DNA of 6,386 nucleotides from Sulfuricella sp. (lineage in GTDB: Bacteria; Pseudomonadota; Gammaproteobacteria; Burkholderiales; Sulfuricellaceae), in assembly GCA_030691435.1 (NCBI GenBank), contig JAUYEK010000398.1, forward strand, positions 1-6,386. The letters run 5' to 3'. The notes beneath the pieces are model-generated. The model did not search any database. It saw nothing but the letters and a program-made list of their open reading frames with translations, and had not been told where the DNA came from. How positions within the stretch are numbered: position 1 is the first letter of the stretch; every line of letters begins with the position of its first letter. The translations under genes and the position numbers were made by a program. Positions 1 to 5,399 of this stretch are shown here, one piece after another.

Positions 1-191
1 CGGCCGTCGAGCATTTCCGGGAAGCTGGTGTAATCGCCCACTTCGGTGACGGCCACGCCCGCATCCGCAAGCATTTTGGCGGTGCCGCCGGTGGACAGGA
101 TTTCCACGCCGAACTGACGCAGGGTCTTGGCGAATTCGAGGATGCCGGATTTATCGGAAACGCTGATCAGGGCGCGGCTGATTTTGGTCAT
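1..191 (-). CDS. purH: Bifunctional AICAR formyltransferase / IMP cyclohydrolase, N-terminal part (cut by the window edge)
   Basis: PurH carries out the last two steps of purine synthesis in the cytoplasm: formylation of AICAR and ring closure to IMP. Only the first 63 codons plus two bases are present. They cover the start of the MGS-like IMP cyclohydrolase domain: residues 6-13 (RALISVSD) form the first strand and loop, residues 30-37 give EILSTGGT, and residues 54-62 give YTSFPEMLD. All of these are hallmarks of the PurH N-terminus. The ATG at 191-189 is preceded by a clear Shine-Dalgarno AGGA (204-201), about 9 bases away. A small 6-bp palindrome, CTAAAAGCGTTTTAG (203-217), overlaps the upstream side of this ribosome site. 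The gene follows fis on the same strand, in the order dusB-fis-purH familiar from betaproteobacteria, but a repeat element fills most of the 133-base gap. The AICAR formyltransferase domain lies outside the window. Identity is firm; co-transcription with fis is inferred. Confidence 0.95.
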   Translation of the reverse strand, partial: MTKISRALISVSDKSGILEFAKTLRQFGVEILSTGGTAKMLADAGVAVTEVGDYTSFPEMLDG

Positions 192-215
192 GTTAAATTT
201 TCCTAAAAGCGTTTT

Positions 216-318
216 AGCCACGGATTAACACAGATGCACACGGATTTCTTTAAAATTCACCCTGCGAGTTTTACCTGCTTTTGGTGCATATCTGTGTAAA
301 TCTGTGTAATCCGTGGCT
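216..318. repeat. Inverted-repeat element with three tandem CACRGAT units per arm (element 1)
   Basis: The left arm begins AGCCAC at 216 and holds three heptamers: CACGGAT (219-225), CACAGAT (229-235) and CACGGAT (239-245), separated by 3-base spacers. The right arm is the reverse complement of the same design and ends at 318: heptamers at 309-315, 300-306 and 290-296, with spacers of 2 and 3 bases. The outer 11 bases of the arms (AGCCACGGATT) match perfectly, and one inserted base then shifts the pairing. The inner spacer of roughly 40 bases is AT-rich and has no coding potential that I can see. The element begins 6 bases after the fis stop codon and ends about 12 bases before the purH ribosome site, so it fits the gap without damaging either gene. 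Its transcript could fold into a long hairpin. It has no transposase and is probably a non-autonomous repeat; I cannot name a published family. Confidence 0.85.
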
Positions 319-324
319 GGTTCT

Positions 325-561
325 TTACTTGATACCGTGGATTTTCATTTTCTTGCGCAGGGTATTGCGGTTGAGGCCGAGGATTTCGGCGGCGCGGGTC
401 TGGTTGCCTTGGGCGTGGTCGAGGATGACCTGGAGCAGCGGCTTTTCCACGCATCCCACCACCATCTCGTAGATGGCGCTGGGCTTTTCCCCGTCCAGAT
501 CCTTGAAGTAGCCGTCCAACGCCTTGCGTACGCAGGTTGAAATTTCGTTTTCGTTGATCAT
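325..561 (-). CDS. fis: Fis-family DNA-binding protein
   Basis: Fis is a dimeric nucleoid-associated protein that bends DNA and regulates growth-related genes such as rRNA operons. The 78-residue product ends in the Fis helix-turn-helix: residues 52-71 (GNQTRAAEILGLNRNTLRKK) closely match the E. coli Fis C-terminus, and the helices before it (about 28-50) fit the dimer core. E. coli Fis has 98 residues. The extra N-terminal segment that forms the mobile beta-hairpin arms, needed there to activate Hin/Gin inversion, is missing or reduced here, as I recall is usual in betaproteobacteria. The ATG overlaps the dusB stop codon in an ATGA arrangement (558-561), so translation is probably coupled to dusB; a weak GAGATGG lies upstream. 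The C-terminal domain resembles that of NtrC-type activators, but nothing indicates a fused or truncated activator. Identity is confident. Confidence 0.95.
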   Translation of the reverse strand: MINENEISTCVRKALDGYFKDLDGEKPSAIYEMVVGCVEKPLLQVILDHAQGNQTRAAEILGLNRNTLRKKMKIHGIK

Positions 562-1559
562 GCTGCCATCTCGTTTTCCATCATATAGGTATGTCCGGTC
601 GACTCGGCAAAGAAGCGCTCGACGGAGTCAAGCTGCTCGCGGGTGGATTGCAACTGGTTCATGGCATGGCGGAACCCGGCGGAATCCGGCAGGCCCCGGG
701 TGTACCAGGCAATGTGCTTGCGCGCCATGCGCACGCCGGTGTGCTCGCCGTAGAAGGCGTAAAGTTCATGCAGGTGGCTGTTCAGCAAGTCGTGGGTCTC
801 GGCCACATCGGGGTGCGGCAGCAGTTCGCCGGTTTTGAGGTAATGGGCGATGTCGCGGAAAATCCACGGCCGGCCCTGAGCCGCGCGACCGATCATGACG
901 GCGTCGGCCTTGGTGTAATCGAGCACGAATTTGGCTTTTTGCGGCGTGGTGATATCGCCGTTGGCGATCACCGGAATATGGATTTCAGCCTTGACCGCGG
1001 CGATGGTGTCGTACTCGGCGTCGCCGCTGTAGCCGCAGGCGCGGGTGCGGCCATGGATGGCCAGCGCCTGAATGCCGGAGGCCTCGGCGATGCGCGCCAC
1101 GTTGATGGCGTTGCGGTTGTTCTTGTCCCAGCCGGTGCGGATCTTCAGGGTCACCGGCACATCCACCGCCTTCACCACCGCTTCCAGGATGCGCGCCACC
1201 AGAGGTTCGTTCTGCAGCAGCGCCGAACCGGCCTGGACGTTGCAGATTTTCTTCGCCGGGCAACCCATGTTGATGTCGATGATCTGGGCGCCGCGGTCCG
1301 CGTTGTACTTCGCCGCTTCCGCCAGCATCGCCGGATCGGCGCCGACGATCTGCACCGACACCGGCTCGGATTCCCCCACGTTGTCGGCCCGGCGCTTGGT
1401 TTTCTCGCTGCCATAGAGCAGGGAATTGGAGGCCACCATCTCCGAAACGGCAAGCCCCGCGCCGAAGCTGCGGCACAGCTTGCGGAAAGGACGGTCAGTC
1501 ACCCCTGCCATGGGAGCGACGACCAAATTGCTATTCAGGGAATAGGGGCCGATTTTCAT
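558..1559 (-). CDS. dusB: tRNA-dihydrouridine synthase B
   Basis: DusB is an FMN enzyme that reduces specific uridines in the tRNA D-loop to dihydrouridine using NADPH. The 333-residue protein has the expected Dus layout. An N-terminal TIM barrel starts with APMAGVTDRPFR (15-26). The catalytic cysteine is Cys100 in NMGCPAKK (98-104 region). The FMN-contacting lysine is probably Lys139 in TLKIRTGW, followed by His169 in IHGRTR, the NGDI loop (200-203) and GRAAQGRPW (224-232). A helical C-terminal domain runs from about 245. NMGCPAKKI and the pairing with fis favour DusB over DusA or DusC. The length is typical. The chosen ATG gives the standard MKIGPYSL-type N-terminus; its ribosome site is poor (AT-rich AAAAAATAAG). 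The gene leads the cluster and overlaps fis by 4 bases, the same order as the dusB-fis operon of enterobacteria. Confidence 0.97.
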   Translation of the reverse strand: MKIGPYSLNSNLVVAPMAGVTDRPFRKLCRSFGAGLAVSEMVASNSLLYGSEKTKRRADNVGESEPVSVQIVGADPAMLAEAAKYNADRGAQIIDINMGCPAKKICNVQAGSALLQNEPLVARILEAVVKAVDVPVTLKIRTGWDKNNRNAINVARIAEASGIQALAIHGRTRACGYSGDAEYDTIAAVKAEIHIPVIANGDITTPQKAKFVLDYTKADAVMIGRAAQGRPWIFRDIAHYLKTGELLPHPDVAETHDLLNSHLHELYAFYGEHTGVRMARKHIAWYTRGLPDSAGFRHAMNQLQSTREQLDSVERFFAESTGHTYMMENEMAA

Positions 1560-1587
1560 TGCTTATTTTTTGAGCGGGAAGGGCGGT

Positions 1588-1616
1588 ATTGTAATCCCAA
1601 ACCCGTTGCCGGGAAA
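1588..1616 (-). promoter_or_regulatory. Possible promoter of the dusB-fis cluster
   Basis: Reading the minus strand, a -10-like TACAAT (1593-1588) lies 28 bases before the dusB start codon, which would give a leader of about 20 bases. The hexamer 17 bases upstream is TTTCCC (1616-1611), a poor -35. The bases after the -10 are GC-rich (ACCGCCC). A GC-rich discriminator of this kind is typical of growth-rate and stringently controlled promoters, including the dusB-fis promoter of E. coli. The -10 is seen directly; promoter function and stringent control are inferred. Confidence 0.35.
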
Positions 1617-1636
1617 GTGATTAACTCAAGGAAAAA

Positions 1637-1696
1637 CCACATCAACTGATTGGGGTCGGCAAGCCGGTTTCCGGATTTGATCATGCCTTGATGTGG
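1637..1696. repeat. Nested inverted repeat in the dusB-marC gap
   Basis: A perfect 9-bp inverted repeat, CCACATCAA (1637-1645) and TTGATGTGG (1688-1696), encloses 42 bases. The enclosed bases contain two smaller hairpin-forming motifs, GGC-AA-GCC and CCGG-TTT-CCGG (about 1658-1674). No convincing ORF crosses it. It could be a structured RNA, a remnant of a repeat, or chance. Bases 1697-1752 to its right show nothing I can name. Confidence 0.4.
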
Positions 1697-1752
1697 GGTG
1701 TGTCATGTCTGCGAGATGGCGCTTGTCGTGAAGAAGGATGTGGCGTTTAATT

Positions 1753-1768
1753 CTTGAAAAAATTCAAG
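1753..1768. repeat. Small perfect palindrome at the left end of element 2
   Basis: CTTGAAAAAATTCAAG is a 6-bp perfect inverted repeat with an AAAA loop. Its last two bases are the first two bases (AG) of the adjacent AGCCAC element. A comparable palindrome, CTAAAAGCGTTTTAG (203-217), abuts the left end of element 1 in the same way. It could be an insertion target or part of the element; neither role is shown. Confidence 0.5.
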
Positions 1769-1894
1769 CCACAGAGAGCACAGAGGTCACAGAGCGAAAC
1801 CAGCGGGTTCGGCCACCGGTAGATCACCCAGCGCGATCCCTCCGAATGGGAACAAGGCAATGACTTCTCTGTGTTCTCTGTGACCTCTGTGGCT
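1767..1894. repeat. Inverted-repeat element with three tandem CACAGAG units per arm (element 2)
   Basis: Two 28-base arms, 1767-1794 and 1867-1894, are inverted copies of each other around a 72-base centre. Each arm begins AGC followed by three CACAGAG heptamers with exact 9-base spacing: left at 1770, 1779 and 1788, right ending at 1891, 1882 and 1873. The arms agree at 24 of 28 positions, and all four differences fall in the two 2-base spacers; the six heptamers are identical. The element lies in the 440-base gap between the divergent dusB and marC genes. The centre reads openly on the minus strand but shows no sign of being a gene. No target duplication is evident. It shares its design with element 1 but differs in unit sequence and period. 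It is probably non-autonomous; I cannot assign a family. Confidence 0.88.
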
Positions 1895-1932
1895 CCAGCT
1901 GTTTTTCAGGCGGCGCTGTAGCGTGCTATCGT

Positions 1933-1959
1933 TTGACCGGGGCAACCCAAAAATATGTG
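1933..1959 (+). promoter_or_regulatory. Weak candidate promoter for the MarC-family gene
   Basis: TTGACC (1933-1938) matches five of six consensus -35 bases. The best -10 is TATGTG (1954-1959), only three of six, with a short 15-base spacer. It lies 40 bases before the start codon and just right of element 2. No better pair is visible in the region. Confidence 0.25.
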
Positions 1960-1999
1960 CTTCAATGAATGGTGTGCAGCAAAACCTTTGAGAGTGTAA

Positions 2000-2632
2000 A
2001 TGTTTGAGACAGCGGGCATTGCCCTGGCAACTTTCTTTGCAACGGTCGCTCCGATAGATGTGGCGGCGATGTTCGCCGCCTTGACGGCAACAGCCGCCCC
2101 TGCGGAGCGGCGTTCCATCGCCATCCGCGGGATCGTGATCGCCACGCTGATCCTGCTGGTTTTTGCGCTGCTCGGCAAGTTTATGCTGGCCAGCCTGGGC
2201 ATCTCGCTGGCGGCGCTGCGGACGGCAGGCGGCGTTTTGCTGCTGTTGATCAGCATCGATATGGTGTTTGCGCGCACCTCCGGCGCTACTTCGACGACGG
2301 ACGAGGAAGACCGTGAGGCCGAACACAAGCACGACATCGCCGTGTTTCCGCTCGCCACCCCGCTGATTGCCGGCCCCGGCGCCATCGGCGCGGCCATCCT
2401 GCTGATGGCGAATGCCGAGGGGCATGTCACGCATCAGCTGATCGTCCTGGCCGCTCTCCTCGCCATCATGCTGCTGACCTTCGTCGCCATGCTAACCGCC
2501 AGCCAGCTCCACCGTTTTCTCGGCGTGACGGGCATGCAGGTGATCAACCGGATTTTCGGCATCCTGCTGTCCGCCCTGGCGGTACAGTTCGTGTTCGACG
2601 GCATCGCGCAGAGCGGTCTGCTGGGTAAGTAA
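2000..2632 (+). CDS. MarC-family inner-membrane protein
   Basis: The product has 210 residues and about six hydrophobic segments (near 8-28, 42-60, 71-90, 114-135, 146-166 and 182-200), the typical MarC/UPF0056 length and topology. Family features include the first segment with TVAPIDVAAMFAALT (15-29), the repeat-like AALRTAGGVLLLLISIDMVF (71-90), the signature FPLATPLIAGPGAI (116-129) in the fourth segment, and GVTGMQVINRIFGILLSALA (175-194) near the end. A charged cytoplasmic or periplasmic loop (93-112, DEEDREAEHKHD) separates the two halves. The first motif has AP where many homologues have DP. MarC was once linked to multiple antibiotic resistance, but that role was not upheld and the substrate is unknown. 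The ATG has a modest ribosome site, GAGAG at 1990-1994. The gene stands alone and converges on polA; the stop codons are 33 bases apart with no clear terminator hairpin. Confidence 0.9.
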   Translation: MFETAGIALATFFATVAPIDVAAMFAALTATAAPAERRSIAIRGIVIATLILLVFALLGKFMLASLGISLAALRTAGGVLLLLISIDMVFARTSGATSTTDEEDREAEHKHDIAVFPLATPLIAGPGAIGAAILLMANAEGHVTHQLIVLAALLAIMLLTFVAMLTASQLHRFLGVTGMQVINRIFGILLSALAVQFVFDGIAQSGLLGK

Positions 2633-2665
2633 GATTGAATCCTGCGGCATTGTTCCTTGTCGAGG

Positions 2666-5383
2666 TCAGTGCGCCTGCTCCCAGTTCGGTCCCACCCCCA
2701 TATCCACAACCAGCGGCACGGCCAGACTGGCCACGCCGCACATCAGGCCGGGCAGTTCGCGCTGGACGATTTCCAGTTCGGTGTCGGGCACTTCCAGCAC
2801 CAGTTCGTCATGCACCTGCATGATGATCAGGCTTTTCATGCGGTGCTTCTCCAGCCAGCCCTGCACCGCGATCATGGCGAGCTTGATCAGGTCGGCGGCG
2901 GTGCCCTGCATCGGCGCGTTGATCGCGGCGCGCTCGGCGGCCTGGCGGCGCATGCCGTTGGCGCCGCCGATTTCCGGCAGCCACAGGCGGCGGCCGAACA
3001 CGGTTTCGACGTAGCCCTGCGCCTTGGCGGCTACACGGGTGCGCTCCATGTAGCGGGCCACGCCGGGGTAGCGGGCGAAGTAGCGCTCCATGTAGGCCTG
3101 GGCGGCGTTGCGCTCGATGCCCAGCTGCGAGGCCAGGCCGAATGCGGACATGCCGTAGATCAGGCCGAAGTTGATCACCTTGGCGTAGCGGCGCTGCTCG
3201 CTGCTGACTTCTTCCGGCGTGATGCCGAAGACTTCCGATGCGGTGGCGCGGTGGATGTCCTCGCCGGCGGCGAAGGCCTTGAGCAGGCTTTCGTCGCCCG
3301 ACAGGTGGGCCATGATCCGAAGTTCGATCTGCGAGTAGTCGGCGGCGACGATGCGGCTGCCCGGCGGGGCGATGAAGGCTTCGCGGATGCGCCGTCCTTC
3401 CTGGGTGCGCACCGGGATATTCTGCAGGTTGGGGTCGGAGCTCGCCAGCCGCCCTGTTACCGCCACCGCCTGGTTGTAGCTGGTGTGGACGCGGCCGGTT
3501 TGCGGATCGACCCTACGCGGCAGCTTGTCGGTATAGGTGGACTTGAGCTTGGCCACGCCGCGGTATTCGAGCAGCAGCTTGGGCAGCGGGAAGTCCAGCG
3601 CCAGTTCCTGCAGCACGTCCTCGTCGGTGGAGGGGGCGCCGCTCGGGGTCTTCTTTTTCACCGGCAGCTTGAGCTGGTCGAACAGGATTTCCTGGATCTG
3701 CTTCGGGCTGTTGAGGTTGAAGGGCTGGCCCGCCAGCTGGTGCGCCTCCTTTTCCAGCCGCAGCATGCTGGTGCCGAGCTCGTGGCTTTGCTGGGCGAGC
3801 AGTTGGGTGTCGAGCAGCACCCCGTTGCGCTCCATGGTAAACAGCACGTCGAGCAGGGGCATTTCGATGTTGCGGTAAACGTAGCCCAGCTTGGCGTCGG
3901 GCTCGATTTGCGGGAACAAGTCCTGGTGCAGTTGCAGGGTGATGTCGGCATCCTCGGCGGCATAGCGGGTGGCGGTTTCGATGTCGACCTGGTCGAAGCC
4001 GATCTGCTTTGCGCCCTTGCCGGCGACTTCGGCATAGGTAATGGTCTTGGCGCCGAGGTGGCGCAGTGCCATGGAATCCATGTCGTGGGGCTTGTGGCTT
4101 TCGAGCACGTAGGATTGCAGCAGGGTGTCGTGGACGATGCCGTCGAGGACGATGCCGTGGTTGGCGAACACGTGCTTGTCGTACTTGAGGTTTTGCCCGA
4201 GCTTGGGCCGGGCCTTGCTTTCCAGCAGGGGTTTGAGCCGGCTCAGCACCGTTTCCCGATCAAGCTGCTGCGGCACGCCGGCATAGTGGTGGGCGAGCGG
4301 GATGTAGGCGGCACGATGCGGTTCCAGCGCCAGGGAGATGCCGACGATTTTCGCCGCCAGCGGATCGAGGCTGGTGGTTTCGGTGTCGACCGAAATCAGC
4401 TCGGCGCGCTCCAGGCGGTCGATCCAGGCCGACAGTTGATTTTCGGTGAGCACGGTTTCGTAGCTGGCTTGCGGCTGAAAAGCCAGCTCGCCCGCCAAGG
4501 GCTGTCCGCTGCCGACGGAAGGCTGAGAGCTGACCGCTGACAGCTCTCTCAGCCAGGTCTTGAACTCGCAGCGCTCGAACAGTTCGATCAGCTTGGGCGT
4601 GTCCTGCGGTTGCGGGCCGAGTTCGGTCAGTTCCACCGGCAGCGCCACGTCGCACTTGATGGTGACCAGCGCCCTGCCCTTGGGCAGCCAGTCCAGGGTG
4701 TTGCGCAGGTTTTCGCCGACCACGCCGCCGATCTCGTTGGCATGGGTGATCAGGTTATCGAGCGAGCCGTACTGGGCCAGCCATTTGACGGCGGTCTTCG
4801 GCCCGACCTTGTCCACGCCGGGCACGCCATCCACGGTGTCGCCGACCAGGGCGAGATAGTCGACGATGCGCGTGGCGGGCACGCCGAACTTGGTCGCGAT
4901 GCCGGCCTCGTCGAGTTTTTCGTTGCTCATGGTGTTGACCAGGGAAACATGCGGATTGACCAGCTGCGCCATGTCCTTGTCGCCGGTCGAGATCACGGTG
5001 CGGATGCCCTGGCGCCAAGCCAGTTCGGCCAGGGTGCCGATGACGTCATCGGCTTCCACCCCACCCACCATCAATAGCGGCCAGCCCATGGCGCGGATCG
5101 CCTCGTGCAGCGGCTCGATCTGGCACGCCAGGTCATCCGGCATCGGCGGGCGGTGGGCCTTGTATTCCGGGTAGAGGTCGTCGCGGAAGGTTTTCCCCTT
5201 GGCGTCGAACACACAGGCGCTGTAATCGGCGTTATAATCCTTGTGCAGGCGGCGCAGCATGTTAAGCACGCCGTAGATCGCACCGGTCGGCTCGTTGTGG
5301 CGGTTGCGCAGATCCGGCAGCGCGTGAAAAGCGCGGTACAGGTAAGATGATCCGTCCACCAGCAGCAGCGTTTTTGTTTCCAT
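2666..5383 (-). CDS. polA: DNA polymerase I
   Basis: Pol I fills gaps, removes RNA primers from Okazaki fragments and acts in excision repair. All three domains look intact in 905 residues. The 5' nuclease (about 1-280) carries Asp10, Asp60, Glu110/Asp112/Asp113, Asp135/Asp137 and Asp182/Asp185. The 3'-5' proofreading domain (about 310-500) keeps Asp333 and Glu335 in VDTET, Asp402 in NLKYD and Asp478 in AAEDAD, matching E. coli D355, E357, D424 and D501. The polymerase domain has Asp682 in DYSQIELR, Lys735/Phe739/Tyr743 in the O-helix KVINFGLIYG, and HDE (858-860) in QVHDELV. Phe739 is the E. coli F762-type residue. An unusual linker at about 281-298 is encoded by a palindromic sequence. The ATG is preceded by AAAGG (5399-5395), 11 bases away, directly against the start codon of the divergent LOG gene. 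The gene converges on the MarC gene. Confidence 0.98.
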   Translation of the reverse strand: METKTLLLVDGSSYLYRAFHALPDLRNRHNEPTGAIYGVLNMLRRLHKDYNADYSACVFDAKGKTFRDDLYPEYKAHRPPMPDDLACQIEPLHEAIRAMGWPLLMVGGVEADDVIGTLAELAWRQGIRTVISTGDKDMAQLVNPHVSLVNTMSNEKLDEAGIATKFGVPATRIVDYLALVGDTVDGVPGVDKVGPKTAVKWLAQYGSLDNLITHANEIGGVVGENLRNTLDWLPKGRALVTIKCDVALPVELTELGPQPQDTPKLIELFERCEFKTWLRELSAVSSQPSVGSGQPLAGELAFQPQASYETVLTENQLSAWIDRLERAELISVDTETTSLDPLAAKIVGISLALEPHRAAYIPLAHHYAGVPQQLDRETVLSRLKPLLESKARPKLGQNLKYDKHVFANHGIVLDGIVHDTLLQSYVLESHKPHDMDSMALRHLGAKTITYAEVAGKGAKQIGFDQVDIETATRYAAEDADITLQLHQDLFPQIEPDAKLGYVYRNIEMPLLDVLFTMERNGVLLDTQLLAQQSHELGTSMLRLEKEAHQLAGQPFNLNSPKQIQEILFDQLKLPVKKKTPSGAPSTDEDVLQELALDFPLPKLLLEYRGVAKLKSTYTDKLPRRVDPQTGRVHTSYNQAVAVTGRLASSDPNLQNIPVRTQEGRRIREAFIAPPGSRIVAADYSQIELRIMAHLSGDESLLKAFAAGEDIHRATASEVFGITPEEVSSEQRRYAKVINFGLIYGMSAFGLASQLGIERNAAQAYMERYFARYPGVARYMERTRVAAKAQGYVETVFGRRLWLPEIGGANGMRRQAAERAAINAPMQGTAADLIKLAMIAVQGWLEKHRMKSLIIMQVHDELVLEVPDTELEIVQRELPGLMCGVASLAVPLVVDMGVGPNWEQAH
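4523..4552. repeat. Palindromic repeat-like sequence in frame inside polA
   Basis: GAGAGCTG (4525-4532) and CAGCTCTC (4541-4548) form a perfect 8-bp inverted repeat with an 8-base centre. It extends outward as CTGAG and CTCAG with two extra bases on one side. On the polA strand it encodes about residues 278-287, within LRELSAVSSQ, in the linker between the 5' nuclease and the proofreading domain. The CTGWCAGCT/CTGAGAGCTG wording resembles dispersed intergenic repeats that I recall from environmental proteobacteria, but no second copy is present in this window. Confidence 0.6.
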
Positions 5384-5399
5384 TTGCGGTTAAACCTTT

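Noticed and set aside
216..318. CRISPR-like interpretation of the repeated units in element 1 (and element 2, 1767-1894)
   Set aside because: The units are 7 bases with 2-3 base spacers and the arms are inverted. There are no 24-37 base repeats with unique spacers and no cas genes.
216..318. Element 1 as a simple intrinsic terminator of fis
   Set aside because: The stem is long, interrupted and AT-rich, and no run of Us follows directly on the minus strand (only TTTT several bases later). Partial termination cannot be excluded.
591..1649. A 352-codon plus-strand open frame opposite dusB
   Set aside because: It is a shadow of dusB with biased composition, no family motif and no ribosome site of note.
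1787..2434. A 215-codon minus-strand frame running through element 2 and the MarC gene
   Set aside because: Its C-terminal part is translated repeat DNA (HRGHREHRE-type) and the rest is antisense to a well-supported membrane protein gene.
2633..2665. Bidirectional terminator between the convergent MarC and polA genes
   Set aside because: The 33 bases contain no clear GC-rich hairpin with a T-tract on either strand.
2657..4540. A 627-codon plus-strand open frame opposite polA
   Set aside because: It is antisense to polA, whose catalytic motifs are all intact. Its His/Gln/Gly/Val-rich composition is what high-GC third positions give on the opposite strand. It has no recognisable domain.
5343..5348. 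TAAGAT as a -10 box for the LOG gene inside the polA start region
   Set aside because: Only four of six bases match and no acceptable -35 is found at 16-18 bases upstream.
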